64,000 nt of DNA from Orobanche coerulescens. Taxonomy: Eukaryota > Streptophyta > Magnoliopsida > Lamiales > Orobanchaceae. Each line of letters starts with the position of its first letter. The first letter of the stretch is position 1. Under the pieces are notes generated by a model. The model searched no databases and was not told the origin of the DNA. It worked only from the letters and a program-made list of their open reading frames with translations. Positions 43,180 through 54,514 of this stretch are shown in pieces. The translations under genes and the position numbers were made by a program. The stretch covers positions 105,393,170 to 105,457,169 of the forward strand of contig CM065801.1 of NCBI GenBank assembly GCA_033398695.1. The letters are read 5' to 3'.

Positions 43180-44780
43180 TGTTAGGAATATAATTTTAAG
43201 ATTTTGATGATGTCATACCTATATTCAAGATTGTTTCAAATGTATGTACTTAGCATTGTAAAAAAGAACCGAATGAGTATCTTCTATAGGCCTTTAAAAA
43301 GACTAGGCTAGGTATTGATCATATTGATTAAATAGAAATTTGGCTAAGTATAGACCAGACATATTATCAGCCGAGGATTTGGTCAACGCAAGATATCAAC
43401 TGGGTTTTGACCGATAATATCAGGCGAGCTTCGGTCAAAGGAAAATATCAGCTGGGATTGACAACGTCTGAAGTACAGCTGAAATATATCAGAAGACAAA
43501 GATTGGCTAAGTACAATATATCAACCGAGGTTTTGGTCAAAGCATAATATCAGCTGAGGATTGACCAAATCAATATCAACCAACTTTCTTAGGATGGATA
43601 TCAAACAGCTTTATCCAGACAGAACATCATAGAGGTTTGACCAACATATCAGAGAGGTTTTTGACCAAAGGAAATATCAGATGAGTTTACCTTGGACGAT
43701 ATATTAGCCAAGTTTTGGATATCATCTGACCACGTCAGCAAACGTTGAAAAGTCAACAATAACGGAAAAATACATGGAGACGTAAAAGCCTAGGGGATAA
43801 AGTGATTGATTCCCAAAAGTCAAGGAATATTTTATTCCTAGAGATTCACGCCCTAAAGACTTTCTAAATATAGTAATCAAGAAAAGCGGCGCAACGAGAA
43901 GATAGATCCTCAAATAGTCAGATTTGAAGAAAGAGACAAATCATTGCAAAGAGATGAACAGATAAACAATGAAGTACACTCTCTAACGGACATAATTGTT
44001 ACAAGATGCAATAGCTATGAAGAAGCTCAAGATGGTACTATAAATATTTGAAGAAAGATCGAGCAGAAGTACGATGCGAACAATACTTACAAGCGATCAA
44101 AGAAATCAAAGCAAACAAAGCAATATATGCATCATGAAGAGCAAGTTCTTTAAGTCATATTCAGAGAAGCTCTTAAGTTGGAAAAGACAACACTCTTGTC
44201 TTAAAGTCTGAGTACGGGGTACTTCTTTAAACGAGGTTCTTAGAAGTCAAGGTTGTAAACACATCAACGAGTTCTTGATTGGAAGGTGATAGACATCTTG
44301 CGAGTTGTTGAGGCATCCACGGGTTTTCGATCAAGAGGTGCTAGCAGCCAAAGGGAGTTGCAACGGCCACGAGTTTCCACTGGTTTGAAGCTGTTATAAC
44401 TGAGAATTTATTGTAACATTAATTTTACTGGTTGAAACTTACAGTGAATTTATCTCCAACTGGTTTGGAGAGAAGTGGATTAGTAGAGGATTACTCCACC
44501 TCTGAAACCACTATAAGTGATTGTGTGATTTACTGCTTTATCATCATACTTAACTGCTGCATACATATTTACTGTTCCATTAAAAAGTTAGCTGTCCTTC
44601 CGCAAAACAAGTTTTACAGTTGACATAAGTCATCTGCATTATTATCAGCTGTGTCTTCCGCATTACTCATCTGCAACATAATCACAACTGAGGTTACTTA
44701 ATTGATTTATTGAGGAAAATATTTTAGACAGTCTATTCAGCCATTCTGGACTATCCTCTGAGTATTTGTGACCTACAAAA
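43180..44780 (+). repeat. Copia-like (SIRE/Maximus-style) 3' LTR
   Basis: Starts TGTTAGGAATATAATTTTAA and continues TTTTGATGATGTCA, a start typical of SIRE/Maximus-type LTRs. It has a W-box-like array (43381-43666) and a TATA box TATAAATA (44039-44046). The right end is uncertain because it passes into another Copia LTR near 44.8 kb. The partner 5' LTR is not in the window. Confidence 0.6.
43381..43666 (+). promoter_or_regulatory. Seven TTGACC/GGTCAA sites (W-box-like) in the LTR
   Basis: TTGACC or its complement at 43381, 43407, 43433, 43535, 43561, 43637 and 43661, embedded in a degenerate repeat with ATATCAGCTGAGG. TTGACC/T is the core bound by WRKY factors. The sites lie upstream of the TATA box at 44039. 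Confidence 0.6.
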
Positions 44781-46550
44781 CATTCCACTCCTTATTGGAT
44801 AAAAGGATCAGCAGTGGAAAGGTTTATGGCGCAAATACTTAATCATTCGCAAGTCGATTAAACTTGACTGGGCGTTAAGTTTATGTGAAGACTTGTATGA
44901 CATGTTCTTTGACTTGGAGAGTGTCTGTCGTCACTATTGGTTAGTGGGAGCACACATTATAGGTATGCTAGTGATATTTGTATACTCGAACCGACTCACC
45001 CTCGATTCGTCAAACGGACTTCACTTCGGGACAGTCAATGACGAAATCAAAAGGTTGTGATAGGTATTCGTGAACCTTTGACTTGAGGTTTTAGTAGAGA
45101 TGTGCTTGTCACGTTTAGATTTTCACTAGAGTAGTTCGACCCAGAAAACCGAAAGGTGGGGGTCAACCTCGACGTGCATCTTGACGGACAAGTAGCAGGT
45201 TCTACTAAATACCAAGATATGATTCTTTCTCCTATAAGTGAACAGGTAAATGTCATATGCAGTTATTGGTAGATGAGATCATAAGTCTTTGGCCAAAGCA
45301 TTGGAGCTAGTTGTATTAGATACACGCGAGCTCAGTGATCTCGATTTGCATCAACTCATTCATAGCATCAAGTATAGATAGGGTTTGACTGACCGTGACC
45401 CTGTAACTTGATAGGGATATATGAGAGAAGGGTTTATATGTATACTGATATTCACGGCAGAAAGGTTTTGGAATGATCCCCATCATTCGTTCTCAGTTAG
45501 GTTACAGTGTAGGCCACGGAACTGGCTAGGTGGTGCTATCACTCTTTGGTTCCTCTCATTGCTAACTGAGACGAACCTACCGAAGCACGCAATAAGATAG
45601 ACGACAGAATAAATCGAGCTTACTCCCACTTTATAAATATTAGATATTGGATATCTAAGTTATTGGACATTGGATGTCTAATTCATTTTGGGAATTGGAT
45701 GTCTAAATTAATTTATTGGATAAATTAATTTACGGCCTAATGAATTAAATAAATTACTGGGTGATTAATTTAATTCCTAAATGTAATTATTTCTTGGAAA
45801 AATTAATTATATTATTTTTCATTTGATATAATTAATTAATTAGATTAATTAATTAATATGAATACATCGAAGCGGAACAAAGTTTATCTGATTGGAAACA
45901 CAAGAGTTCGAAACGAACTGAACTCGTCCGGTGCTTCTAGATGGCCGCCCCACCTACTCATCATTTTTCCTTTGTCTCTGATTCCACCTAATGTGGTGGA
46001 ATACCAAGGACTTTAGGGAGAATAATATTTCATGTCATAATGAAATATTTTAAAGGTGTGAAGACTTTGTCTTGGGGAGAAGATTGAAGACAAAATAAAA
46101 AGACTTCTCTTCCCCTCATTTGTAGAGGGGAGCCGTGAGTTTCAAGTGGGAGAGAGAGAACTTTGTTTTCTTCATTTTCAATTCATCATTTTCTTAGAGA
46201 AAATTTTATACACATTTAGAGTGTTATAAATAAAATAGATAAGCAGAAATCACCTTATTCTAGCCGTATCCTTGGAGGCTAATAAGGTGGATGTTATTCC
46301 GTCGACTTATAATGCATGGCAAGTAGAGGCACGGTGTTTTCGGTGCTCGGGATATCAAAAGCTTTGATGAATTGGATTCGTGGAGGAGATCACCAACTCC
46401 AACATTTAATCAAAGGAGTTCAAGAGTATGACTTCGAATCCTACACTTGTTTAGTTTTGTATTCGTATATACGTTGCTTGAATCTCAACAATGAACCACC
46501 TCTAAACTCATTCCTTCAAAATCTTGGATTAGATCCCCTTCTACGGTAAG
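44781..46550 (+). repeat. Second copy of the Copia LTR of 19471-21103, 5'-truncated
   Basis: From CATTCCACTCCTTATTGGAT onwards it matches the reverse complement of 20920 down to 19471, then continues about 300 bp beyond the point where the first copy is cut (after AGAGTGTT at about 46232). That extra 300 bp shows what the left copy lost. Both borders are approximate: the left meets a different LTR and the right meets element D. Confidence 0.6.
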
Positions 46551-46554
46551 TAGG

Positions 46555-46720
46555 TATCCTAACTATGATTGAGTTTTACGACTCAAGGCATCCCCTACCA
46601 CATTAGCCTTGCCGGGGTGATAGTTAATATCACAATCATAATCCTTTACGAATTCGAGCCATATCCTTTGTCTCATGTTCAAGTCCTTCTACTTGAAAAA
46701 GTACTTTAAACTCTTGTGAT
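46555..46720 (-). pseudogene. pol: Element D RNase H, C-terminal end
   Basis: Reads KSLKYFF, then a stop, then [18 protein letters not shown] and [16 protein letters not shown], the standard end of Tekay RNase H. It joins the part at 49473 when the solo LTR and one TSD copy (GTGAT) are ignored. Confidence 0.82.
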
Positions 46721-49467
46721 TGTAATACCCGTAATTTCGATTTCCGGTAATTTCTTTTTTTTTTGGCAAAAGTCCGTTTTGACGACTCGCTCATGACCGT
46801 TTCGTCATTCCGAGAATGATTAATTCTGCACTTTATATCATCCGAGTTCGTTTCGGTATCGTTTTGTTGAGTTCCGTGCTTTTTGGCGACTTTTCCGCAC
46901 TTGAGTTTGATTCTTGCGAATCACGTTGGAAACTGCTATTTCAAGTTTCCCGTAAGTCCGTTTAACTTTGTTAGACATGTTGTGAACTTCGGTTTGGTTA
47001 TTCGATCACGTATCGTGATTTTCGGACATTTTGGGCCATTTTCGTAATTTCCCAAAGTTTGGGGTAATTACTTTCCATTGTCGAATTTCGAGCCTTCGGG
47101 TGGTCGGAATCGTGTGTTCTCTTAGCGCTTGGGTTCGTTTTTGTGAGTACTTCGTAACCGTATTTTCGATTCATATTCAGGTTTGGGTTTCGGGGTCGTT
47201 CGGACCGTCGGAGTGGCCACGACCGAGACGGCCGCAGCAGTCTTGGCTTTGGCGAGTTCTGGCCGTAAGGTGCGATTCTGGCCGTAAGTGATCGCGAGCA
47301 TGGCACGATGAATGCGATTCTGGCCGTAAGAAGTGAGATTCTGGCCGTCTGGTGCAGCGACTTAGGATGAATGCGATTCACGGCTGTAAGGGCAGATGCG
47401 GCCGTAAGTGCGAGTTACGGCCGTAAGGCCCGCCGATTCTGGCCGTAAGTGATCGGCCATGGTCGGCTATTTAAAGGCCTGGAAGTGGATCTCTCGGCCA
47501 TTTTCCATTTTTCCTTCGTTTTTCGCGACCCTTCGACGGAATTTGAGGGTTTTTGATCGGGAACATCATAGAACATCATTTTTGGAAGGCTTGTGTTGAT
47601 TATATCATCATCTAATCCGTGTTCTTCGTCCAAATCGAGGTATTTTGGCTTGAACCCTTGTTTTTGAAGATTTTAGGGATTTTCCTTTTGATTTCGATTC
47701 TAATCCATTTCTAATCAATTAGTTGTTGTATAAACGTTGTTTTGGACGTGTTCTACGGATTATATATCCATATTTCGAGTTCGTTGGAATCCAATCAGGA
47801 TTTTTGGTTTTCTAAGGAACCTTGAACATTTAGTATCCGATTAAATGTCTCAAAGAATTCCCTTCAATTCTTGACCGTGTTTTCCTTTGTTTTCAATTGT
47901 TATTCTCATAGTAACCATGTTTCCATTGGATTTCACGAAGGATTGTAGGTGTTCAGGGTTTTCTGGGTTGTGCCGTATTCGTAGGAATATTCGGGTGCCG
48001 ACTATCGAGGCAAGTATCTTATTATACGACTTGTATCTTGCGGCTAATAATCACGTATGAGATTTATAATGATTTGCTTGCCTTCGTAAATATGTTCCGT
48101 TTGAATTAGATGTGTATTTCGCAATTCGAAGGCTTCGTGTGTTATTTTGGTATACGTGTTAGCTGTTATGCAATGTATTGCGTACCGAACGTGTGTTATG
48201 TTGGTTGTGTGTCGTTGATTGATGATAGTTGTTGAGAGTGTTGAGATTATGTTATGTGCGTGTGACGTACGATTTTGTGGTGATCAACGTGATTGATTAA
48301 CTGTGCTCATTGTTGTATGTAATGTGAATGTGAATGTGAATGTGATGTGCTGGAACGCTAAGTTCACTCGTGTGGGTTCGACGGGGCCTACGAGGATTCA
48401 TGGCACAGGTCCATGGGATCAGAACTTAGTGTGTGGTGCTGAGGTCCAATCGTGCGGGTCTGACGAGGCCTACGATGATTCATGGCACATGTCCATGAAA
48501 CAGGACACAGTACGTCCAACCGTGCGGGTTCGACGGAACCTACGGTGACACGTGACACAGGTTCACGGGGTCGGGACCGGTTGTTGTGATTGTTGTGTTA
48601 GCTCAATCCGTGTGGGTTTTTGAACCTACGGAGACTCGTGGCAAGCGATCACGGAGTCATGAGCATGATTGATTGTTGTGATTGTTGTGACTGGTTAAGT
48701 CCGTGCGGGTTGTTGAACCTACGGAGACACGTGACAGGGGATCACGGTGTCACGAATCATGTTTTGTAAATCAAACTTTTTGTAAGAAAGTTTTAAGAAA
48801 AGAATGTTGGGCCGAGCCCCACGAGATTTATGGAAATGTTTTCGTACTGTAAATTGTTGAAATACAATTTGAGATTTGGGTTAAGACCCTAAGATTTTCG
48901 AAAGGTTTTGAAATTCTAAGAATTCCCGAGATGATAATCTTACTTTCGAATGCTTCATAGCCTATCTTCCCTTGTGAAAACCTCCCAGGAATATCTTGAT
49001 ACTTGATTTTTATATTTGATTCACGATTGTTATTTGCTTGTTACATTTCGTATGATTTGATACTTGCACTAGTATAACAGTGGAGTTTTACTAACCCCCG
49101 AGTAATCGGGGGGTGGATGACTGTTTTGCGTCCAGGTACATGCAGATTCAGGGGAGCAGTCACAGGATTGGCACAAGAGGATGACGAGCTGCGATACTAA
49201 TCAAGAGTTGAGAGTTGTTCTGATTTTTGTTGTGTTGTCAGAGTTGATTTAAGTCTTCCGCTGTATTGTATTTCGACCCCTGTATGGGTAATGTTGTATA
49301 AGTCAATTTCGTTGATCGAGTTGTGTGACCTCATCGGTCTGTATTATTTTATTGTTTGACCCTGGCCGGGCAAGCAGTTGGTCGTTTTGTGAGGTATAGC
49401 CTGGTAGATCCTCATAAAAAGGGGTCTACGGCGTGTAATATTCCCATATGGTTTTGGGGGTGTTACA
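46721..49467 (+). mobile_element. Solo A-type LTR (A3)
   Basis: 2747 bp, TGTAATACCCG to GGGTGTTACA, with perfect TSD GTGAT (46716-46720, 49468-49472). Its first about 330 bp match the other A-type LTRs closely, but its dyad array has the GGCCGTAA version (47257-47448). A TATA-like TATTTAAA is at 47468. Irregular repeats with TCGACGGGGCCTACGAGG lie at 48360-48760. Confidence 0.9.
47257..47448 (+). promoter_or_regulatory. TTCTGGCCGTAA / TTACGGCCGTAA array in the A3 LTR
   Basis: Copies start at 47257, 47276, 47318, 47339, 47377, 47396, 47415 and 47437; one (47415) is the perfect palindrome TTACGGCCGTAA that is also the Athila LTR motif. Neighbouring spacings are 19-22 bp. The left half-site is often degraded to TTCTGG. 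Confidence 0.75.
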
Positions 49468-49472
49468 GTGAT

Positions 49473-50870
49473 CAGTAAAAATTTCACACCTTACCCCATA
49501 AAGGTGATGTCTCCATATCTTTAGTGCACAACTGCAGCTAGTTCCAAATCATGCGTGGGATAATTCACCTCATGCATCCTAAGTTGTCTTGATACGTAAG
49601 CTATCACTTTCCCATCTTGCACCAATACACAACCTAGCCCTTTTTTAGAAGCATCCGTGTAAACCACATACTCCTTGTTCGCTTCTGGTACTGCTAAAAT
49701 TGGCGCAGTAGTCAGTCTTTTCTTTAGTTCCTGAAAACTCTCATCATATTCATCTGTCCGTAAATACTTAATTCCTTTCTGCAACAGTTGTGTCATTGGT
49801 CTAGCAATCTTGGAAAATCCTTCGATGAACCTTAGATAGTACCGAGCTAGACCCAAGAAACTCCCAATCTCATTAAGGTTGGTTGGTGACTTCCAATCAT
49901 GTACTGCTTCCACTTTAGTTGAGTCCACCTTAATACCATCTTTTGACATAATGTGCCCAAGAAACATTACTTCTTTCAACCAAAATTCGCACTTACTGAA
50001 TTTGGCAAAGAGTTTCTTAGTTCTCAGTGTTTCCAACACTATCCTGAGATGTTCTTCATGCTCTTTCTCGTTTCTAGAGTAGATGAGAATGTCGTCTATG
50101 AACACCAAGACAAACTTATCCAAGCATGGGTGGAACACTTTATTCATAAGATCCATGAATATCGCGGGAGCATTAGTTAATTCGAATGACATGACTATAA
50201 ACTCATAGTGTCCATATCTTGTTCGTAATGCTGTCTTGGGTATATCTTCTGGTCGAATATTCAACTAGTGATACCCAGACCTAAGGTCTATCTTCGAAAA
50301 CATGGTTTTTCCCTTGAGTTGGTCAAACATGTCATCTATCCTTGGCAGAGGATACTTGTTCTTGAGTGTGAGCTTGTTCAGCTCCCTGTAACCTATATAC
50401 ATTCTCAGCGTACCATCCTTCTTCTTAATTAAAAGTACAAGTGCTACCCATGGAGAAACACTGGGTCTGATGAAACATAAATCTAATATTGCAGTTGGAT
50501 CTTGAGTTCTTTCAGTTCCTTTGGTGCCATCCTGTATGGTGCTTTCGACACTAGGGCTGACCCTGGCTCCAGATCGATGTTGAAATCCACTTATTTATCT
50601 GGTGGTAAACCCGGTAACACTTATGGGAATACATTCTCGAATTCCCGCACAATTAGCACATCACCTATCGTCCTCTTTTCTCCAGCTTCCCCATTAAGGT
50701 AAACAAGGAAAGCCTGACAATTTTTCTTTCTCATCATATTTTTGGCTTGAAGGGCAGAGATAACGGGTGCTTCTCTACCCATTCTAATGCCGTGAAAGTC
50801 TGTGGGTTCCTTTCCCGGTGGTTGAAAGGAAATTTTCCTCTCATAGCAAAGAATTGTGTCATAATTCTCG
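49473..50870 (-). pseudogene. pol: Element D reverse transcriptase and RNase H
   Basis: The RT includes [31 protein letters not shown] with both catalytic Asp residues, and [12 protein letters not shown]. RNase H reads [19 protein letters not shown] and [15 protein letters not shown] near 50264-50266 replaces a Gln codon (GYH-stop-LNI), a likely C to T deamination on the coding strand. Upstream of it the RT N-terminus (50265-50870) is recognisable only in pieces with further frame changes. Confidence 0.87.
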
Positions 50871-51207
50871 GCTAACCAATCCTTCCTAGGATTACATCAA
50901 CATCCCACATCGTCTTAACATTCAGATTATTAGTTACCACTTTAGGGTTTTCGAGTTCTAATTCCAGATTAGAACAAACATGCGTGGTAGTTGAAATTCC
51001 TCCTGGTGGTGTAGATACTCTCATGACATGACTAGCACATTCCGGTAAAATGTTAAGATTATCCACACATGCTCTAGCAATAAATGAATGCGATGCTCCA
51101 GTATCAAACAATACAATTACAGGTAGGTTAAGAAATTTGCCCATACCTGACAAGTTACCCTTATCCTTATACGGTTGCTTCTGATTGATGGCATATGACT
51201 TAGTATT
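50871..51207 (-). pseudogene. pol: Element D protease
   Basis: [20 protein letters not shown] has the aspartic protease triad DTGAS. The frame ends with VDVILGRIG, where the family reads DVILGMDWL, so the next block is frameshifted. Confidence 0.85.
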
Positions 51208-52007
51208 CTAATTCTGCTGTTTAGGTGGTGGCGGTAGTTGCGATTGTCCCTGCAGTGCCTTTAGTGGATGGGGTTGGCCCTGGTGGTTTGGTCTCTCTCC
51301 CTGTTGCTGCATAGGACAATTCCTCATGATATGGCCTTCCTGACCACACGTGTAACAACTTCCAGTGCCCAACAAATAGGAACCATGATGCTGCTTGTTA
51401 CACTTGGGACATACGGGGTTTGCAACTCGTCCCTGATTATTGCCTCCCTGAGCAGGAACCATCCATCGTCCTTGATTGTTGCCTCCTTGAGCCTGAGGTT
51501 GTCCATTGGGTATATTTCCCTGCCACGACTTCCTGTTAGCCTGGTTGTTCCTATTGTGGTTGTTATTGCCACCACTGTTTCGTCCTTTCCACTTACACTT
51601 CCCTTTAGATTCGTGGGAATTTGTGAGTGGGTGGTGGTGTTACTGTGGGTGCCCGTTTCTCTTCTGGAATTGCTGCCTCGATATCCAAAGCTCTGTTCAG
51701 TGATTCAGTGTTGCTTACCCTTCCATGGATAGCTAAGGACATGCCTATCTCATGCCTCAGTCTTGGTCTAAATTTTCCTGCCATCTTCTCATCATTATCA
51801 ACCTGGTCTGGAGCATACCTCGCTAACTCACAAAACATTATATCATACTCGGTCACTAACATCCGCCCTTGCTTCAGATTATAGAACTCAGCTTCCTTAT
51901 TGACCTTGAAGGTTTTTGGAACATACTTGTCATACAATGCTTCCTTGAATTCCTCCCAAGAGTAGTTTTCCAGTTGCTCACCCGTCAGGATCTTTTTGCG
52001 TGCTTCC
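51208..52007 (-). pseudogene. gag: Element D gag, middle and zinc-knuckle part
   Basis: The capsid part runs ILTGEQLENYSWEEFKEALY, DKYVPKTFKVNKEAEFYNLK and MLVTEYDIMFCELARYAPD. After a frameshift near 51600 comes the nucleocapsid, with one CCHC knuckle CYTCGQEGHIMRNC. At 52007 the frame is cut by A4; its upstream part is at 60187-60452. Confidence 0.87.
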
Positions 52008-54514
52008 TGTAATACCCATAATTTTGATTTCCGGTAATTTCTTTTTTTTCGGCGAAAGTCCATTTTGACGACTCTTTCATGACCGTTTCGTCATTCCGAG
52101 AATGATTAATTCTGAACTTTTTGTCATCCGAGTTCGTTTCGGTATCGTTTTGTTGAATTCCATGTTCTTAAGCGGTTTTTCCGCACTTGAGTTCGATTCT
52201 TGCGAATCTCGTTCGAAACTGCTGTTTCGAGTTTCTCGTAAGTTCGATTAACTTTGTTAGACATGTTGTGAGCTTCGGTTTGGTTATTCGATCACGTATC
52301 GTGATTTTCGGGCATTTCGGGCCATTTTCGTAATTTTCCAAAGTTTTGGGATGTTGGCCTTCGCATCGTCTTTTCAACCTTTGGGTTGTCGGAATCATGT
52401 TTTTGTTTGGTGCTTCACTCGTGTTTTGAATGTTATACTATTCGTCGTGTTCGTTCCGTACGTTTCCGGGAATTCGAGTCGTCGAGTCTTGGCGGCTAAA
52501 CCTTTGGCCGCCACGTGCGGCGAGGACCCGGTTCTCGTGCGGCCACGGCCCGCTGCGCACGAGCAAGTGCTCGTGCGGTGCTCGTGCGTCCGACGGTTGG
52601 GCGGCAGTGGCGTGCGACCCGAGCGCACGACCGGCCGCTCGTGCGTGCCTGCTCGTGCGTCGCTGGGCAGTATATATGGCCGGGCAGACGTGTTTTTCAC
52701 CATTTACTCACTTCGTTCTTCCTCTTTCGCGGCTGGAGACTTCTTGGGCGTGGAGACATGTTGTCATACAAAAAATCCATGAAGTTCTTGAGTTTCTAAC
52801 ATCGATTAATCATTCCATAACCTCCCCCGATCGACCGAATCAAGGTTAGATTTTCTACAAATCTAGTTTTGGGCAAATTGGGGATTTGGTGGGATTTCGT
52901 CCGTTTAATCCGATTTAACTTAGGATTGTGATGGATTGATGATTATTTAGATGTATTATATCATTTTCCTTGTTATTCCATGGTTGGATCGTATCGATTC
53001 GTTGTTTTGGTCGAGTTCTTGATCGACGCCTTGAAGGTGTCCGGTAGAATGTCATAGAGGGGTTTTCGGACGTTCTACAATTATTCTTCCTCGTATGATC
53101 GCTGATTTATTAATTATATGTTGTTAGGGTTGAGTTTCTTGCGAAGAAACTGTGTTGAACCCTTCCGTTCATCGTCATCTTCCTTTTCGATAGCATCGAG
53201 CGTTTTGGAGCTTCCCGGTTGAGCCGTGTTCGTCGGAATACTTGTGTGCCGATTTCGAGGCAAGTATCTTGCCCATACATTTCGTGTTTCGTAGACGTAT
53301 TCGTGAGTATTGGAATCAAATTACAATTTGAATGTTTTAATGAACTTTTAAAAGGATCAGTATGTTCTCGATAATTGTTGTCTTTCAAAAGATAACTCGT
53401 ATGCTTCGTAGATTAATGTGCTTTCAGAATATGTGCGTTAGTTTCATATGTTGGAAGATGTTGATCAGGTTTAGTAATGTTAGTAGACCGAAATTACTTT
53501 CCAAGGATTGTGTACTGATATGTGTAATTGTTCGGCGAATGTGGGACGTTTTGTGATATTTGTTGTTATTCCTTCGTAAGGAGGTTGTGGCGCTTGGTGT
53601 TGTTTGGTATTGGTAGTTTCTTGTGATTGTGTGACATTAGTTGTGAGTATACGTCGACTAAAGTGGCCATTCTAGCGAAGTACCTAGCATTTGTATGCAT
53701 ATTCTAGTATTCGAATTATGGCTTACTGTGGCGTTGTGGATGATATGTGTATGTTCACCTAGGGACGGTCTGACGGGACCTCTAGGGATACGTATTGCTG
53801 TGAGTGTGCATATCACGAACTAGGGTTAACCACCTAGGGATGTCCGAGGTATTGCTGTGAGTGTCCCTAAGTGTTCGAAAGGCTTGAGACTTCTTAAACC
53901 CCAAATGTTTTCAAAAACTCCCGAGATCGTAAAATGTTTTGTAAGATGTAAAATGGTTTTATTCTTATCTTTCGTAATTCAAACTGTTTTGATCAAGTGA
54001 ATTATCTCGGGAAGTATATTCACGCTTTCTATGTTCTCGGAGTATGATATGTATGGCTCGTCCTTGTATTTATACTTGCACTAGCAAAACAGTGGAGTTA
54101 TGCTAACCCCCGAGTATTCGGGGGGTGGATGTCTGTTTTGCATCGAGGTACTTGCAGGTTGCTGGGGAGAAATTCACAGGATCGTTACGAAGGATGATGG
54201 ACGACGGCAATACTAATCACATGAAGACCGGTGTTGAGTATTTGGTGATGTCTTGTTTTGTCCTTCCGTTGTGTCTATTGTCCCTTATGCGGGAACGTTG
54301 ATTTATGTTAACCCCTGTGTGGGTATGAGTTACGACAATGAGTAATGTATGGTTGATGTGTATGTTGTGGTAAAAGACCAAATCGGTCTAATGGTCTGTT
54401 AATTACCCATGTCGGTATGTATTGTATCGTGGTGTTTCTGTATTTAGCCTGGTAGATCCTCATGGAGAGGGTTTACGGCACTGTAATATTCCCGAGTGGC
54501 TTGGGGGTGTTACA
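52008..54514 (+). repeat. 5' LTR of A4
   Basis: TGTAATACCCA to GGGTGTTACA. A GC-rich array of GCTCGTGCG-type motifs (about 52530-52665) precedes the TATA box TATATATG (52671). A deletion with a 16-bp copied filler lies at 53849-53864. Confidence 0.9.

Noticed and set aside
46316..46549. 77-codon ORF between the Copia LTR and element D
   Set aside because: It lies in the presumed 3' part of the Copia LTR; no domain or homology can be seen.
52430..52849. Arg/Ala-rich ORFs in the A4 LTR (also 57601-57879)
   Set aside because: They arise from the GCTCGTGCG array and run across the TATA box; both strands are open, as expected for GC-rich repeats.
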